In this document: positions 1 to 6,241 of the stretch, piece by piece
Layout of the letters: every line of letters starts with the position of its first letter
Numbering within the stretch: position 1 is the stretch's first letter
Assembly (NCBI GenBank): GCA_003139735.1
Contig: PLGA01000625.1
Span: 3,271-9,892, forward strand
Source: Bryobacterales bacterium
GTDB lineage: Bacteria > Acidobacteriota > Terriglobia > Bryobacterales > Bryobacteraceae
Length of the DNA: 6,622 bases
Reading direction: 5' to 3'
Program-made: the position numbers and the translations under genes
The notes under the pieces: generated by a model
Told to the model about the DNA's origin: nothing
The model's database searches: none
What the model saw: the letters and a program-made list of their open reading frames with translations, nothing else

Positions 1-28
1 TGGTCTTGCGCCCCTGGTCTTGCGCCCG
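1..28. repeat. Two tandem copies of a 14-bp unit upstream of proC
   Basis: Bases 1-14 and 15-28 are the same 14-mer (TGGTCTTGCGCCC plus C or G), differing only at the last base. The repeat begins at the very edge of the window, so the array may have more copies to the left. It ends 35 bp before the proC start. It could be the end of a small tandem array between genes, part of an upstream gene's 3' end, or a regulatory site. The sequence here cannot decide. Confidence 0.7.
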
Positions 29-48
29 TGCTATCGTCATTCTTAACT

Positions 49-54
49 GAGGTG
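49..54 (+). promoter_or_regulatory. Ribosome binding site of proC
   Basis: GAGGTG is an uninterrupted match to the anti-Shine-Dalgarno complement and lies 9 nt before the ATG at 64. It decides the start: the longer open frame from a GTG at 28 adds 12 residues, has no comparable site, and would begin inside the tandem repeat. Confidence 0.75.
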
Positions 55-63
55 GATCCTTCA

Positions 64-972
64 ATGTCCAAAAAAACAGAGCACCATCCCTCCCATCCCG
101 TTCCCGTGATCGCCGATGGCCTTACCCTGGGTGTCGTCGGCGCCGGCGTCATGGGCCAGACCCTCATCCGCGGCCTCCTGGCCAACAACCTGGTTACCCG
201 CGACCGCCTCTGGGCCGGCGACAAGAACGTTGCCACCTGCGAAGCCGCCGCTCAGGCGCTCGGCATCCCCGTCGAAGCCGACTTCCAGACTCGCGTGCCT
301 ACCGCCGACCTGATCCTCATCTGCGTCAAGCCCGCCGATGCGCCCATGGTGCTCGCCACCCTCCGCAATGCCGGATTGCGCCGCGAAACCCTGCTCATCT
401 CCATCCTGGCCGGCGTCGCCACCGACCGCCTGGAAGCCCTCCTCGGCACGGAGAACCCCGTGGTCCGCGCGATGCCCAACACCCCTGCCGTCGTCAACGA
501 AGGGATGACCGTCGTCTGCACCGGCCGCTACGCCGCCAAGTCAGACCTGGAGCGCGCCAGCCACATTTTCAATGCCGTCGGCAAATGCCTCCCCGTCGAC
601 GAGGTCCATTTCAACGGCGTCACCGCCCTCAGCGGCAGCGGCCCGGCCTATCAGTTTCTGATTATGGAAGCCCTCGCCGATGCCGGAGTCCGCGTGGGAT
701 TGCCGCGCCAACTGGCCCTCACCCTGGTGGCGCAGACCGCGCTCGGCGCCGCCCGCATGGTCCTCTCCACCGGCCGCCATCCCGCCGCTCTACGCGACGA
801 CGTCACCACCCCCGCCGGCTGCACCATCGCCGGCCTGCTCATGCTGGAGGATGGCAAGGTCCGCTCCGTCCTCGCGCGCGCCGTCGAGGAAGCCGCCAAG
901 GTCTCCGCCCATCTGGGAGCCGCCCCCGCCAAGATGTCGGAAACCGCCGCCGGCCAGGGCCCCGGCCACTAA
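64..972 (+). CDS. proC: Pyrroline-5-carboxylate reductase (ProC)
   Basis: A cytoplasmic enzyme of 302 residues that reduces 1-pyrroline-5-carboxylate to L-proline with NAD(P)H, the last step of proline synthesis. The N-terminal Rossmann domain shows GAGVMG at residues 26-31, with VKP at 88-90 and AMPNTPA around 136-142. The C-terminal dimerisation and active-site domain shows SGSGPA at 190-195 and the ProC signature DDVTTPAGCTIAGL at 245-258, followed by LEDGKVR. All signature elements are intact. The length is slightly above the usual 270 or so because about 20 polar residues precede the Rossmann strand. The ATG at 64 is chosen over the GTG at 28 because of the GAGGTG site. The gene is followed after 9 nt by rocD, whose product supplies glutamate semialdehyde, the open-chain form of the ProC substrate. 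This makes co-transcription and a joint ornithine-to-proline role likely. Confidence 0.95.
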   Translation: MSKKTEHHPSHPVPVIADGLTLGVVGAGVMGQTLIRGLLANNLVTRDRLWAGDKNVATCEAAAQALGIPVEADFQTRVPTADLILICVKPADAPMVLATLRNAGLRRETLLISILAGVATDRLEALLGTENPVVRAMPNTPAVVNEGMTVVCTGRYAAKSDLERASHIFNAVGKCLPVDEVHFNGVTALSGSGPAYQFLIMEALADAGVRVGLPRQLALTLVAQTALGAARMVLSTGRHPAALRDDVTTPAGCTIAGLLMLEDGKVRSVLARAVEEAAKVSAHLGAAPAKMSETAAGQGPGH

Positions 973-981
973 GGGATCCTC

Positions 982-2202
982 ATGCCGGATCCCGATTCCC
1001 GCGATCTCGCGCGGGACCTCATCGAAATCGAAGATCGTTGGGGCGCGCACAACTATCGCCCCCTCGACGTGGTCATCGATCACGCCAGCGGAGTCTGGGC
1101 TTACGACATTCACGGCAAGCGCTACATGGATTGTCTCAGCGCCTACTCCGCTCTCAACCAGGGCCATTGCCATCCGCGCATCCTCCAGGCGTTTCAGGAG
1201 CAGGCCGCGCGCGTCACGCTCACTTCGCGCGCCTTCCGCAACGACCAACTGCCTCCCTTCGTCCAGGAGCTGGCCCGCCTGTGCGGCATGGAGATGGTCC
1301 TCCCCATGAACACCGGCGTGGAAGCCGTGGAATCGGCCATCAAGGCGGTCCGCCGTTGGGGATATTCGCGCAAGGGCATCCCGCATGGCGAAGCCGAAAT
1401 TATCGTGTGCGAAAACAACTTCCACGGCCGCACCACCACCGTGATCGGATTCTCTTCCGAACCCCTTTACCGCGATGGCTTCGGCCCCTTCACGCCCGGC
1501 TTCGTCACCATCCCCTTCGGCGATGCCGAGGCGTTGGCGGACGCCATCACCCCCAATACCTGCGCCTTCCTCTTCGAGCCCATCCAGTGCGAAGCCGGCA
1601 TCCTCATTCCGCCCGATGGCTATCTGCGCGACGTGGCCGGGATCTGCCGGAGCGAGCGCGTCCTCATGGCCGCCGACGAAATCCAGACCGGCCTCGGCCG
1701 CACCGGCTGTATGCTGGCCTGCGAATACGAGGGCGTCCAGCCCGATCTTTACATCCTCGGCAAGGCCCTTTCCGGAGGCATGTATCCCGTCTCGGCGGTC
1801 GTCTCGAGCAGTGAGATCCTGGGCGTGTTTCGTCCCGGCAGCCACGGCAGCACCTATGGCGGCAACCCGCTCGCCTGCGCCGTCGCCCGCGCTGCCCTGC
1901 GCGTCATCGAAGACGAGCGCCTGGCGGACCGCTCCGCCGAAATGGGCGCCTGGCTGCTCTATGAGCTGAAGAAAATCCGCCATCCCCACATCAAGGAGAT
2001 CCGCGGCCGCGGCCTGCTGATCGGCATCGAACTCATGGTCCCCGCGCGAACCTACTGCGAGCGCCTGAAGGACCTGGGCCTGCTCTGCAAGGAAACCCAC
2101 GACTACGTGATCCGCCTGGCGCCCCCGCTCATCGTCTCTCAAGAGGACTTAGCCTGGGCCGCGGAGCAGGTGCGGCGCGCCTTCGAGGAGGAACCCAAAT
2201 GA
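982..2202 (+). CDS. rocD: Ornithine aminotransferase (class III, PLP-dependent)
   Basis: A cytoplasmic enzyme of 406 residues. It moves the delta-amino group of ornithine to 2-oxoglutarate, giving glutamate-5-semialdehyde and glutamate. The fold-type I class III pattern is complete: TGVEA (111-115), NFHGR (146-150), FEPIQCEAG (198-206), [12 protein letters not shown] (231-242, D232 for the pyridine nitrogen) and LGKALSGG with PLP lysine K261. Spacing matches human OAT: D232/K261 to D263/K292, and E204 to E235. Y25 in HNY and Y55 in [11 protein letters not shown] have the spacing of human Y55/Y85, substrate-pocket residues that separate OAT from acetylornithine and GABA aminotransferases; this supports the specific name. 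One oddity is cysteine 203 where the family usually has glycine (IQGEAG). The start lies 9 nt after the proC stop with only a weak site (GGGAT, 973-977), so translation may depend on upstream ribosomes. The last codons carry AGGAGG and an ATGA stop/start overlap. Confidence 0.93.
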   Translation: MPDPDSRDLARDLIEIEDRWGAHNYRPLDVVIDHASGVWAYDIHGKRYMDCLSAYSALNQGHCHPRILQAFQEQAARVTLTSRAFRNDQLPPFVQELARLCGMEMVLPMNTGVEAVESAIKAVRRWGYSRKGIPHGEAEIIVCENNFHGRTTTVIGFSSEPLYRDGFGPFTPGFVTIPFGDAEALADAITPNTCAFLFEPIQCEAGILIPPDGYLRDVAGICRSERVLMAADEIQTGLGRTGCMLACEYEGVQPDLYILGKALSGGMYPVSAVVSSSEILGVFRPGSHGSTYGGNPLACAVARAALRVIEDERLADRSAEMGAWLLYELKKIRHPHIKEIRGRGLLIGIELMVPARTYCERLKDLGLLCKETHDYVIRLAPPLIVSQEDLAWAAEQVRRAFEEEPK

Positions 2203-2203
2203 A
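2169..2203 (+). repeat. 35-bp direct repeat, copy 1 (rocD tail, RBS, ATGA)
   Basis: This copy matches 2264-2298 at an offset of 95 bp with a single mismatch (G2174 against A2269); 2175-2203 is identical to 2270-2298. It holds the last codons of rocD, the AGGAGG at 2186-2191, the rocD stop TGA (2200-2202) and an ATG at 2199 that overlaps it. Confidence 0.95.
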
Positions 2204-2297
2204 CCCACCACGGTGGGGCGGGCCGGGGTGCCCACAGCATTTGTGGGCCCGCCTGCCTTCTTCGGTGCAGCGCGCCTTCGAGGAGGAACCCAAATGA
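2199..2297 (+). CDS. Possible 32-residue linker ORF between rocD and the isomerase-like gene
   Basis: An ATG at 2199 overlaps the rocD stop (ATGA, 2199-2202). It is preceded at 7 nt by AGGAGG (2186-2191) and opens a frame of 32 codons with no internal stop. The frame ends at TGA 2295-2297, which overlaps the ATG of the next gene in another ATGA. Its first residues MNPP equal the first four of the downstream protein, and its last eight (RAFEEEPK) repeat the C-terminus of RocD, because both ends derive from the duplicated junction. The middle is rich in Gly, Pro and Trp and encoded by a palindromic insert, so it does not look like a selected protein. The peptide is probably not functional. The frame could still be translated and pass ribosomes from rocD to the next gene, since it has a good ribosome binding site and coupled ends. 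Confidence 0.25.
   Translation: MNPPRWGGPGCPQHLWARLPSSVQRAFEEEPK
2204..2263. repeat. 60-bp palindromic insert between the duplicated junctions
   Basis: This segment separates the two junction copies and belongs to neither flanking gene. It contains CCCACC/GGTGGG (2204-2209 with 2212-2217) and a 7-bp stem GCCCACA/TGTGGGC (2230-2236 with 2242-2248) with a 5-nt loop. An outer GGCGG/CCGCC pairing (2217-2221 with 2249-2253) is also possible. This resembles the short GC-rich dispersed palindromes (REP- or MITE-like) seen between genes in many bacterial genomes. That assignment is inference, since no second copy of the insert exists in the window. In the transcript it could form a hairpin between the two genes. 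Confidence 0.6.
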
Positions 2298-2298
2298 A
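2264..2298 (+). repeat. 35-bp direct repeat, copy 2 (RBS and start of the third gene)
   Basis: This is the second copy of the junction at 2169-2203. It carries a non-coding remnant of the rocD tail, GAGGAGG (2280-2286) and the ATG at 2294 used by the isomerase-like gene. Homology with copy 1 falls off just after the start codon: ATGAACCCACCA in copy 1 against ATGAATCCGCCG here. Confidence 0.95.
2281..2286 (+). promoter_or_regulatory. Ribosome binding site of the isomerase-like gene
   Basis: AGGAGG lies 7 nt before the ATG at 2294, an optimal site and spacing. It argues against the longer in-frame start at GTG 2213, which would read through the palindromic insert and the duplicated rocD tail and add 27 residues of low-complexity sequence. 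Confidence 0.8.
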
Positions 2299-3649
2299 TC
2301 CGCCGACCATTGGTTTCGTCACCTGCGTCCACCCGTTTTACGATCTGCCCGCCGTCGCGGAAGCCCGCGAACGCGCCGTCGCCGCGCTTCGAGAGTCCGG
2401 CTGCCAAGTAATCGCCGCCCCCATTCCGCGGAACTCCCAGGACGCCGTCGAAACCGCCCGGAATTTCACGGCGAGTGCAATCGACCTGGTGGTTCTGTTC
2501 TTCTGCACGTGGGTGGCTGAGGAGATCACTTTGGCGCTCGCCAGCGAACTGATTGACGTTCCCATGCTCTTCTGGGCGCTTCCCTACCTCGATAAAGACG
2601 TCCCCATGCCTTCCCCCATGAGCGGCATCACTTCGTCCGGTTCGAACATACGCCGTCTGGGCAAGCGCTTCATCCACCAGATCGGCGGCGTCACTCCCGC
2701 CAATGTGGAGAAAGTTCTGCACGCCGCCAAAGTCGCCGCTGTGGTTCGCGCGCTGCGAAGCGCCCGGTTCGGAATCATCGGCGACCCGTGCCCTGGAATG
2801 CTGGACGTGGAAGTGGATGCCGAAGAAATCCGCAAGACCCTCGGCGCCACGGCTGTGCCCCTCAATCTCGATTCGCTTCTGCAATCGGCCGAAGCCGCCT
2901 CTCCCAAGGAGGCCAGCCAAGCCGCCGAACGCCTGATGCGCGCGGCCCAAGGCGAGCGGTCGATCGATACCGAACGGCTCGCCGAAAACCTCCGCCTCTA
3001 TGTCGCGCTGAAGGAGACCGTCCGCCAAAACGCGCTGGATGGCTATTGCTTGCGCTGCTGGCCCGAACTTCGCGACCAGCGCAAGATCACGCCCTGCGCG
3101 GCTCACGCGCTGCTGTCGGAGGAAGGCGTCCCGAGCACTTGCGAAGTGGACCTGACCGCGCTCATCACCACTTGGATTTTGAGCCGCCTTGCCGGCGCCC
3201 CGGCATTCAATTTCGATCTCACCGCTTACCTGGAAGACGAAGGAGCCATTCAACTGGCGCACTGCGGAGCGGCGGCGCCCTCGCTGGCGGGAGCTCCGGA
3301 AGCCGTGTCGCTTCGCTCGCACATGCGTACCGCAACCGGAGCCACCGTGGAATTCCCGTTCAAGCCGGGACCGGTCACGCTGGCGAAACTGCTCCGGCCG
3401 AACCACGGGAAACCGGCCCTCGCGGCAGCCGCCGGAGAGGTGATTTCCTCGCAGGGCATCCGCGGCAGCGTCGCGACGGTCAGGCCCATGCCCTCCGCCG
3501 CGGTGTTCCTCGATTGGCTGATGCGCCGGGCCGTGGAACATCACATCGCGCTGGTCTATGGCTCCTGGCTGAGCGACCTGCGCATGTTCTGCGAGTTCAC
3601 CGGGATCTCCCTACTCCTGCCGGAGAACGCCGATCGGATCGACCAGTGA
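2294..3649 (+). CDS. L-fucose/L-arabinose isomerase superfamily protein, function unknown
   Basis: A protein of 451 residues, probably cytoplasmic, without signal peptide or membrane segments. The N-terminal part (about 1-160) is an alpha/beta domain: a start strand TIGFVTCVHPFYD, a strand with VVLFFCTWV (67-75), then FWALPYLD. The second part has the pattern of FucI/AraA-like proteins: GYCLRCWPEL (250-259), TPCAAHALLSEEGVPSTCEVDLTAL (267-290), FNFDLT (306-310), LAHCG (321-325), GPVTLAKL (359-366) and VEHHIALVYG (414-423). E284 and D308 are 24 residues apart, the same spacing as the metal ligands E337 and D361 of E. coli FucI. H416 or H417 is a candidate third ligand. A metal-dependent aldose-ketose isomerase activity is therefore possible, but the substrate cannot be read from the sequence and no sugar-pathway gene is nearby. 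It follows proC and rocD in one probable operon. The 3' end overlaps the convergent permease gene by 39 bp. The start is set by AGGAGG at 2281. Confidence 0.7.
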   Translation: MNPPTIGFVTCVHPFYDLPAVAEARERAVAALRESGCQVIAAPIPRNSQDAVETARNFTASAIDLVVLFFCTWVAEEITLALASELIDVPMLFWALPYLDKDVPMPSPMSGITSSGSNIRRLGKRFIHQIGGVTPANVEKVLHAAKVAAVVRALRSARFGIIGDPCPGMLDVEVDAEEIRKTLGATAVPLNLDSLLQSAEAASPKEASQAAERLMRAAQGERSIDTERLAENLRLYVALKETVRQNALDGYCLRCWPELRDQRKITPCAAHALLSEEGVPSTCEVDLTALITTWILSRLAGAPAFNFDLTAYLEDEGAIQLAHCGAAAPSLAGAPEAVSLRSHMRTATGATVEFPFKPGPVTLAKLLRPNHGKPALAAAAGEVISSQGIRGSVATVRPMPSAAVFLDWLMRRAVEHHIALVYGSWLSDLRMFCEFTGISLLLPENADRIDQ

Positions 3650-6067
3650 CGCGCGCCGCGCCGGTATATATGCGCCAAGCGCCCCCACCGCCACCAGCGC
3701 GGCGGCCACCAGGGCGATCAGCGGGACGTTAAAGGATGCCACGCCGGAAGACGCGATCGCTTTGTTCACCGCCACGCAAAGCAGCAAACCGATGCCCACG
3801 CCGCTCAACGCCAGCGCCATTCCCCGCTTCATCACCATCCTCACCACGCCCACCCGATCGGCGCCGAGCGCCATGCGGATTCCGATCTCTCGCATACGGA
3901 GGCTCACGAAATACGACATGAGGCCGTAGAGTCCAATCAGCGCCAGAGCCAGCCCGAGAAGCCCCATCCCTCCAATCACCTCCGCCAGCACGCGCAGAAC
4001 GCTGTTGCGGTCGTTGAAAACTTCCTCGATGGTCCGTATCCCCACCACCGGCTGCCCTGGGTCGAGCGACCGCACCGTGTCGCGCACCGCCGGCGCCAGA
4101 GTGCCCGAAGGGGCGGTCGTCTCGATCAGCAAAGCCATGGCCGCCTGCGGGTCTTGAGCCAGCGGCAGGTACATGTAGGCAAATGGCGGTTCAAACAGGG
4201 CGAAGTACTTGCTCTGCTTCGCCACGCCGACAATCTCCACCAACGGCCCGCTTACGCTGTTCAGGCGCAGCCTCCGCCCCACAACCACGCCGTTCGGATA
4301 ATACGTATGGGCAAACATTTCGTTGACAATCGCCACGCGCGGAGAATCCGCCGTGTCGGTGACCTGGAACCCGCGCCCTTGCAAGATCGGCACGCCGACC
4401 GTCCCGAAGTAGCCTTCGCTTACGGTATTCGAAACCACCCCGATCGCTTCCGTGCCTTGGGGCAACTGGATGCCCTCCGGGACCACCCGGGTCATGCCGC
4501 CCCCCGGCACAATCGGCACGGCCACCGAAAGTGCGGCGGACTTCGCGCCGGGCATACTGCGCGTCTTTTCCAGCAGTTCGCGGTAAAACTCCCGGGTCCG
4601 GTCCGGCGTGTACCTCGCCAGCGACGGGTTAAAGGTCGCCGTCAGAAGATGGTCAGTGCGGAAACCGGCGGGCGAGCGGAGCAGAATCGAAACGCCGCGG
4701 TACGCCTGCGTGGCGGCAACCAGGAGCACCAGCGCGCCCGCTACCTGGGCAATCACCAGCGAGCTCCTGCCGAGGAAGCGCGCGTGCCGCCCGCCCTCCG
4801 CCCTGCCGGATTTCAACGACGGCACAAGGTTGAGCTTGGTGCTCCGGAAGGCTGGAGCGAGTCCGAACAAAACGGCGCTGGCAATCGACACGCATACCGT
4901 GAAAAGGAGTGCCCGCGCGTCCAGCTTCAGAGTGAGCGCCACGGGGAAGTCGCTGGGGAAGCGGATCTGCGAAAACAAGTCCATGCCGATATTGGCCAGA
5001 AAAATTCCGAGCGCTCCGCCGAGCGCCGCAATGACCAGGCTCTCGGTCAGCAGTTGCCGGATGAGACGGCCGGGGGCGGCGCCAATGGCCAGCCGTACGG
5101 CGATCTCCCGGGAACGCGCGCCCGCGCGGCTCAGCATCAGGTTCATCACGTTGGCGCAAGCGATCAGCAGCACCACCACGGCGAGGCCCAGAAGGAAAAG
5201 GACCGCCATGGCCCCAAGCGGATCCTGCTTTAGCCGCGATTGCACGTCCGTGTCCACCACGAACGAGCAAATGCGATTGGTATCCGGATATTTCGCGGAA
5301 AGTTGTTGCGCGACGACGGTCGCCTCCGCCGCGGCCCGAGACAGACTCACCCCCGGCTTCAGACGGCCTTGGACGGTCATCCCGCGCTGGCCCCGTTGCT
5401 CCAGAATGTCCGGCCCGGCGCTGCCCGCCAGGCGAGGCGCCATCGCCAAGGGCACGAAGAGCGCCGAGGGAATCAGCAGTTGAGAGCCTGTAAACGATTC
5501 CGGCGCCACTCCAATCACGTTGAAGGCGATGCCATTGAGGAAGACGGTGCTTCCGATGACGCTGGGGTTGCCGGCGAATTCGGCCTTCCAAAGATCGTGG
5601 CTAAGCACGACTACCGCATCGCGCCCCTTCACCTGGTCCTCATCGGCGCGAAAGCCGCGTCCCAGGACGGGCTGTACGCCCAATACGCGGAAGAAGTTGC
5701 CGCTCACAAACTGGCCGTACTTCATGTGCGGCAGCGCGCCCTCTTGGCCGGTGAATCCAAACGGGGAGTATTCGGACGCCGCCAGGCCCTCGAAGGACTG
5801 GTTCCGGTCGCGGAGATCGGCGTAATCGGGATAGGAGAGTCCCGAATACTGGAAAAGCCCGCCGACGGATTCGCCGCGCAACTGCGACTGCACCGCGACC
5901 AGTTTCGAAGAATCCGGCACGGGCAAAGGCCGCAGAATCAATGCGTCGGCCAGGCTGAACATGGCCGAATTGGCCCCGATTCCCAAAGCCAGCGAGACAA
6001 TCGCAATCAGAGCGAAGCCGGGGCTGTTCCGGAGAGTCCGCAGGCTATACCGAACGTCCTGGAGCAT
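3611..6067 (-). CDS. ADOP-type duplicated MacB/FtsX permease
   Basis: An inner-membrane protein of 818 residues made of two MacB-like halves. Half one has a membrane segment at about 17-40 (GFALIAIVSLALGIGANSA), a periplasmic core domain to about 285, then three segments near 286-306, 341-365 and 386-406. Half two repeats this: a segment near 433-455, a second periplasmic domain to about 690, and segments near 692-722, 745-770 and 778-800. The duplication shows in paired motifs after each second segment (REIAVRLAIGA and REIGIRMALGA) and at each end (PAFRSTKLNLVPSLK and PARRASLVDPIGVLR). This is the layout of the acidobacterial duplicated orphan permease family, whose genes typically lack a neighbouring ABC ATPase; none is seen here. 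The substrate is unknown; export is inferred from MacB and LolC relatives. The start at 6067 (MLQDVRYSLRTLR) fits the family. A GTG at 6127 would add 20 unlike residues, and neither start has a clear ribosome binding site. Confidence 0.9.
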   Translation of the reverse strand: MLQDVRYSLRTLRNSPGFALIAIVSLALGIGANSAMFSLADALILRPLPVPDSSKLVAVQSQLRGESVGGLFQYSGLSYPDYADLRDRNQSFEGLAASEYSPFGFTGQEGALPHMKYGQFVSGNFFRVLGVQPVLGRGFRADEDQVKGRDAVVVLSHDLWKAEFAGNPSVIGSTVFLNGIAFNVIGVAPESFTGSQLLIPSALFVPLAMAPRLAGSAGPDILEQRGQRGMTVQGRLKPGVSLSRAAAEATVVAQQLSAKYPDTNRICSFVVDTDVQSRLKQDPLGAMAVLFLLGLAVVVLLIACANVMNLMLSRAGARSREIAVRLAIGAAPGRLIRQLLTESLVIAALGGALGIFLANIGMDLFSQIRFPSDFPVALTLKLDARALLFTVCVSIASAVLFGLAPAFRSTKLNLVPSLKSGRAEGGRHARFLGRSSLVIAQVAGALVLLVAATQAYRGVSILLRSPAGFRTDHLLTATFNPSLARYTPDRTREFYRELLEKTRSMPGAKSAALSVAVPIVPGGGMTRVVPEGIQLPQGTEAIGVVSNTVSEGYFGTVGVPILQGRGFQVTDTADSPRVAIVNEMFAHTYYPNGVVVGRRLRLNSVSGPLVEIVGVAKQSKYFALFEPPFAYMYLPLAQDPQAAMALLIETTAPSGTLAPAVRDTVRSLDPGQPVVGIRTIEEVFNDRNSVLRVLAEVIGGMGLLGLALALIGLYGLMSYFVSLRMREIGIRMALGADRVGVVRMVMKRGMALALSGVGIGLLLCVAVNKAIASSGVASFNVPLIALVAAALVAVGALGAYIPARRASLVDPIGVLRQE

Positions 6068-6153
6068 AACCGAAGGAATGCACGCCTGTAACCAACATGC
6101 CCGCCTGCCTATTTGGTTGCGGGTCACCGTGCGGGCCGGCGAGTGCGCGCGCG

Positions 6154-6177
6154 CCCTTGTCCGGTTGTGGGACAGGG
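6154..6177. promoter_or_regulatory. Imperfect inverted repeat in the divergent intergenic region
   Basis: TGTCC (6158-6162) and GGACA (6170-6174) form a 5-bp stem around a 7-nt spacer, flanked by CCC and GGG with one unpaired T. It lies about midway between the two divergent starts (6067 and 6242), where an operator for either gene could sit. It may also be chance in GC-rich DNA. The rest of 6068-6241 shows no gene and no clear terminator. Confidence 0.25.
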
Positions 6178-6198
6178 CCGTTCACGAGTGGGACGCGC

Positions 6199-6227
6199 TT
6201 GCACCCCCATCCGCCTCGCGGTAGGAT
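6199..6227 (+). promoter_or_regulatory. Weak candidate sigma70-type promoter for the thioredoxin-like gene
   Basis: TTGCAC (6199-6204) and TAGGAT (6222-6227) are separated by 17 nt. The match to consensus is partial: three of six and four of six. Transcription would begin only about 8 nt before the ATG at 6242, giving a near-leaderless message. That would fit the lack of a well-spaced Shine-Dalgarno there. Confidence 0.25.
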
Positions 6228-6241
6228 ACGGCTTCCATTCG

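Noticed and set aside
20..48. Promoter for proC (TTGCGC at 20-25, TTAACT at 43-48, spacing 17)
   Set aside because: Transcription would start after the GAGGTG ribosome binding site at 49-54 and remove it from the message, so a promoter further upstream is more likely.
54..60. GGATCCT shared just upstream of proC and rocD (54-60 and 974-980) as a common regulatory motif
   Set aside because: Seven bases shared at two places, one following a good Shine-Dalgarno and one in a 9-nt gap, is within what chance allows. No third copy lies before the next gene.
585..1814. 409-codon + strand frame across the proC/rocD junction
   Set aside because: Its product is almost all Arg, Pro, His and Ser, typical of an out-of-frame reading of GC-rich genes, and it overlaps both proC and rocD.
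790..2142. 450-codon open frame on the - strand opposite proC and rocD
   Set aside because: It lies opposite two clearly recognised genes and has no recognisable domain. High GC at third codon positions keeps the antisense frame free of stops.
2213..2293. GTG start at 2213 for the isomerase-like gene, adding 27 residues
   Set aside because: The extension reads through the palindromic insert and duplicated rocD tail and has no ribosome binding site, whereas ATG 2294 has AGGAGG at 7 nt.
2129..3544. 471-codon - strand frame opposite the isomerase-like gene
   Set aside because: The + strand gene has family motifs and a perfect ribosome binding site. The antisense product shows no domain and has a shadow composition.
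4154..5591. Open frames of 290-360 codons within the permease gene on both strands
   Set aside because: They coincide with the intact permease frame, which carries recognised domains along its full length, and have no motifs of their own.
6068..6127. Start of the permease at GTG 6127
   Set aside because: The 20 extra residues are unlike the family N-terminus, which begins at M-L-Q-D-x-R-Y, and no ribosome binding site precedes the GTG.
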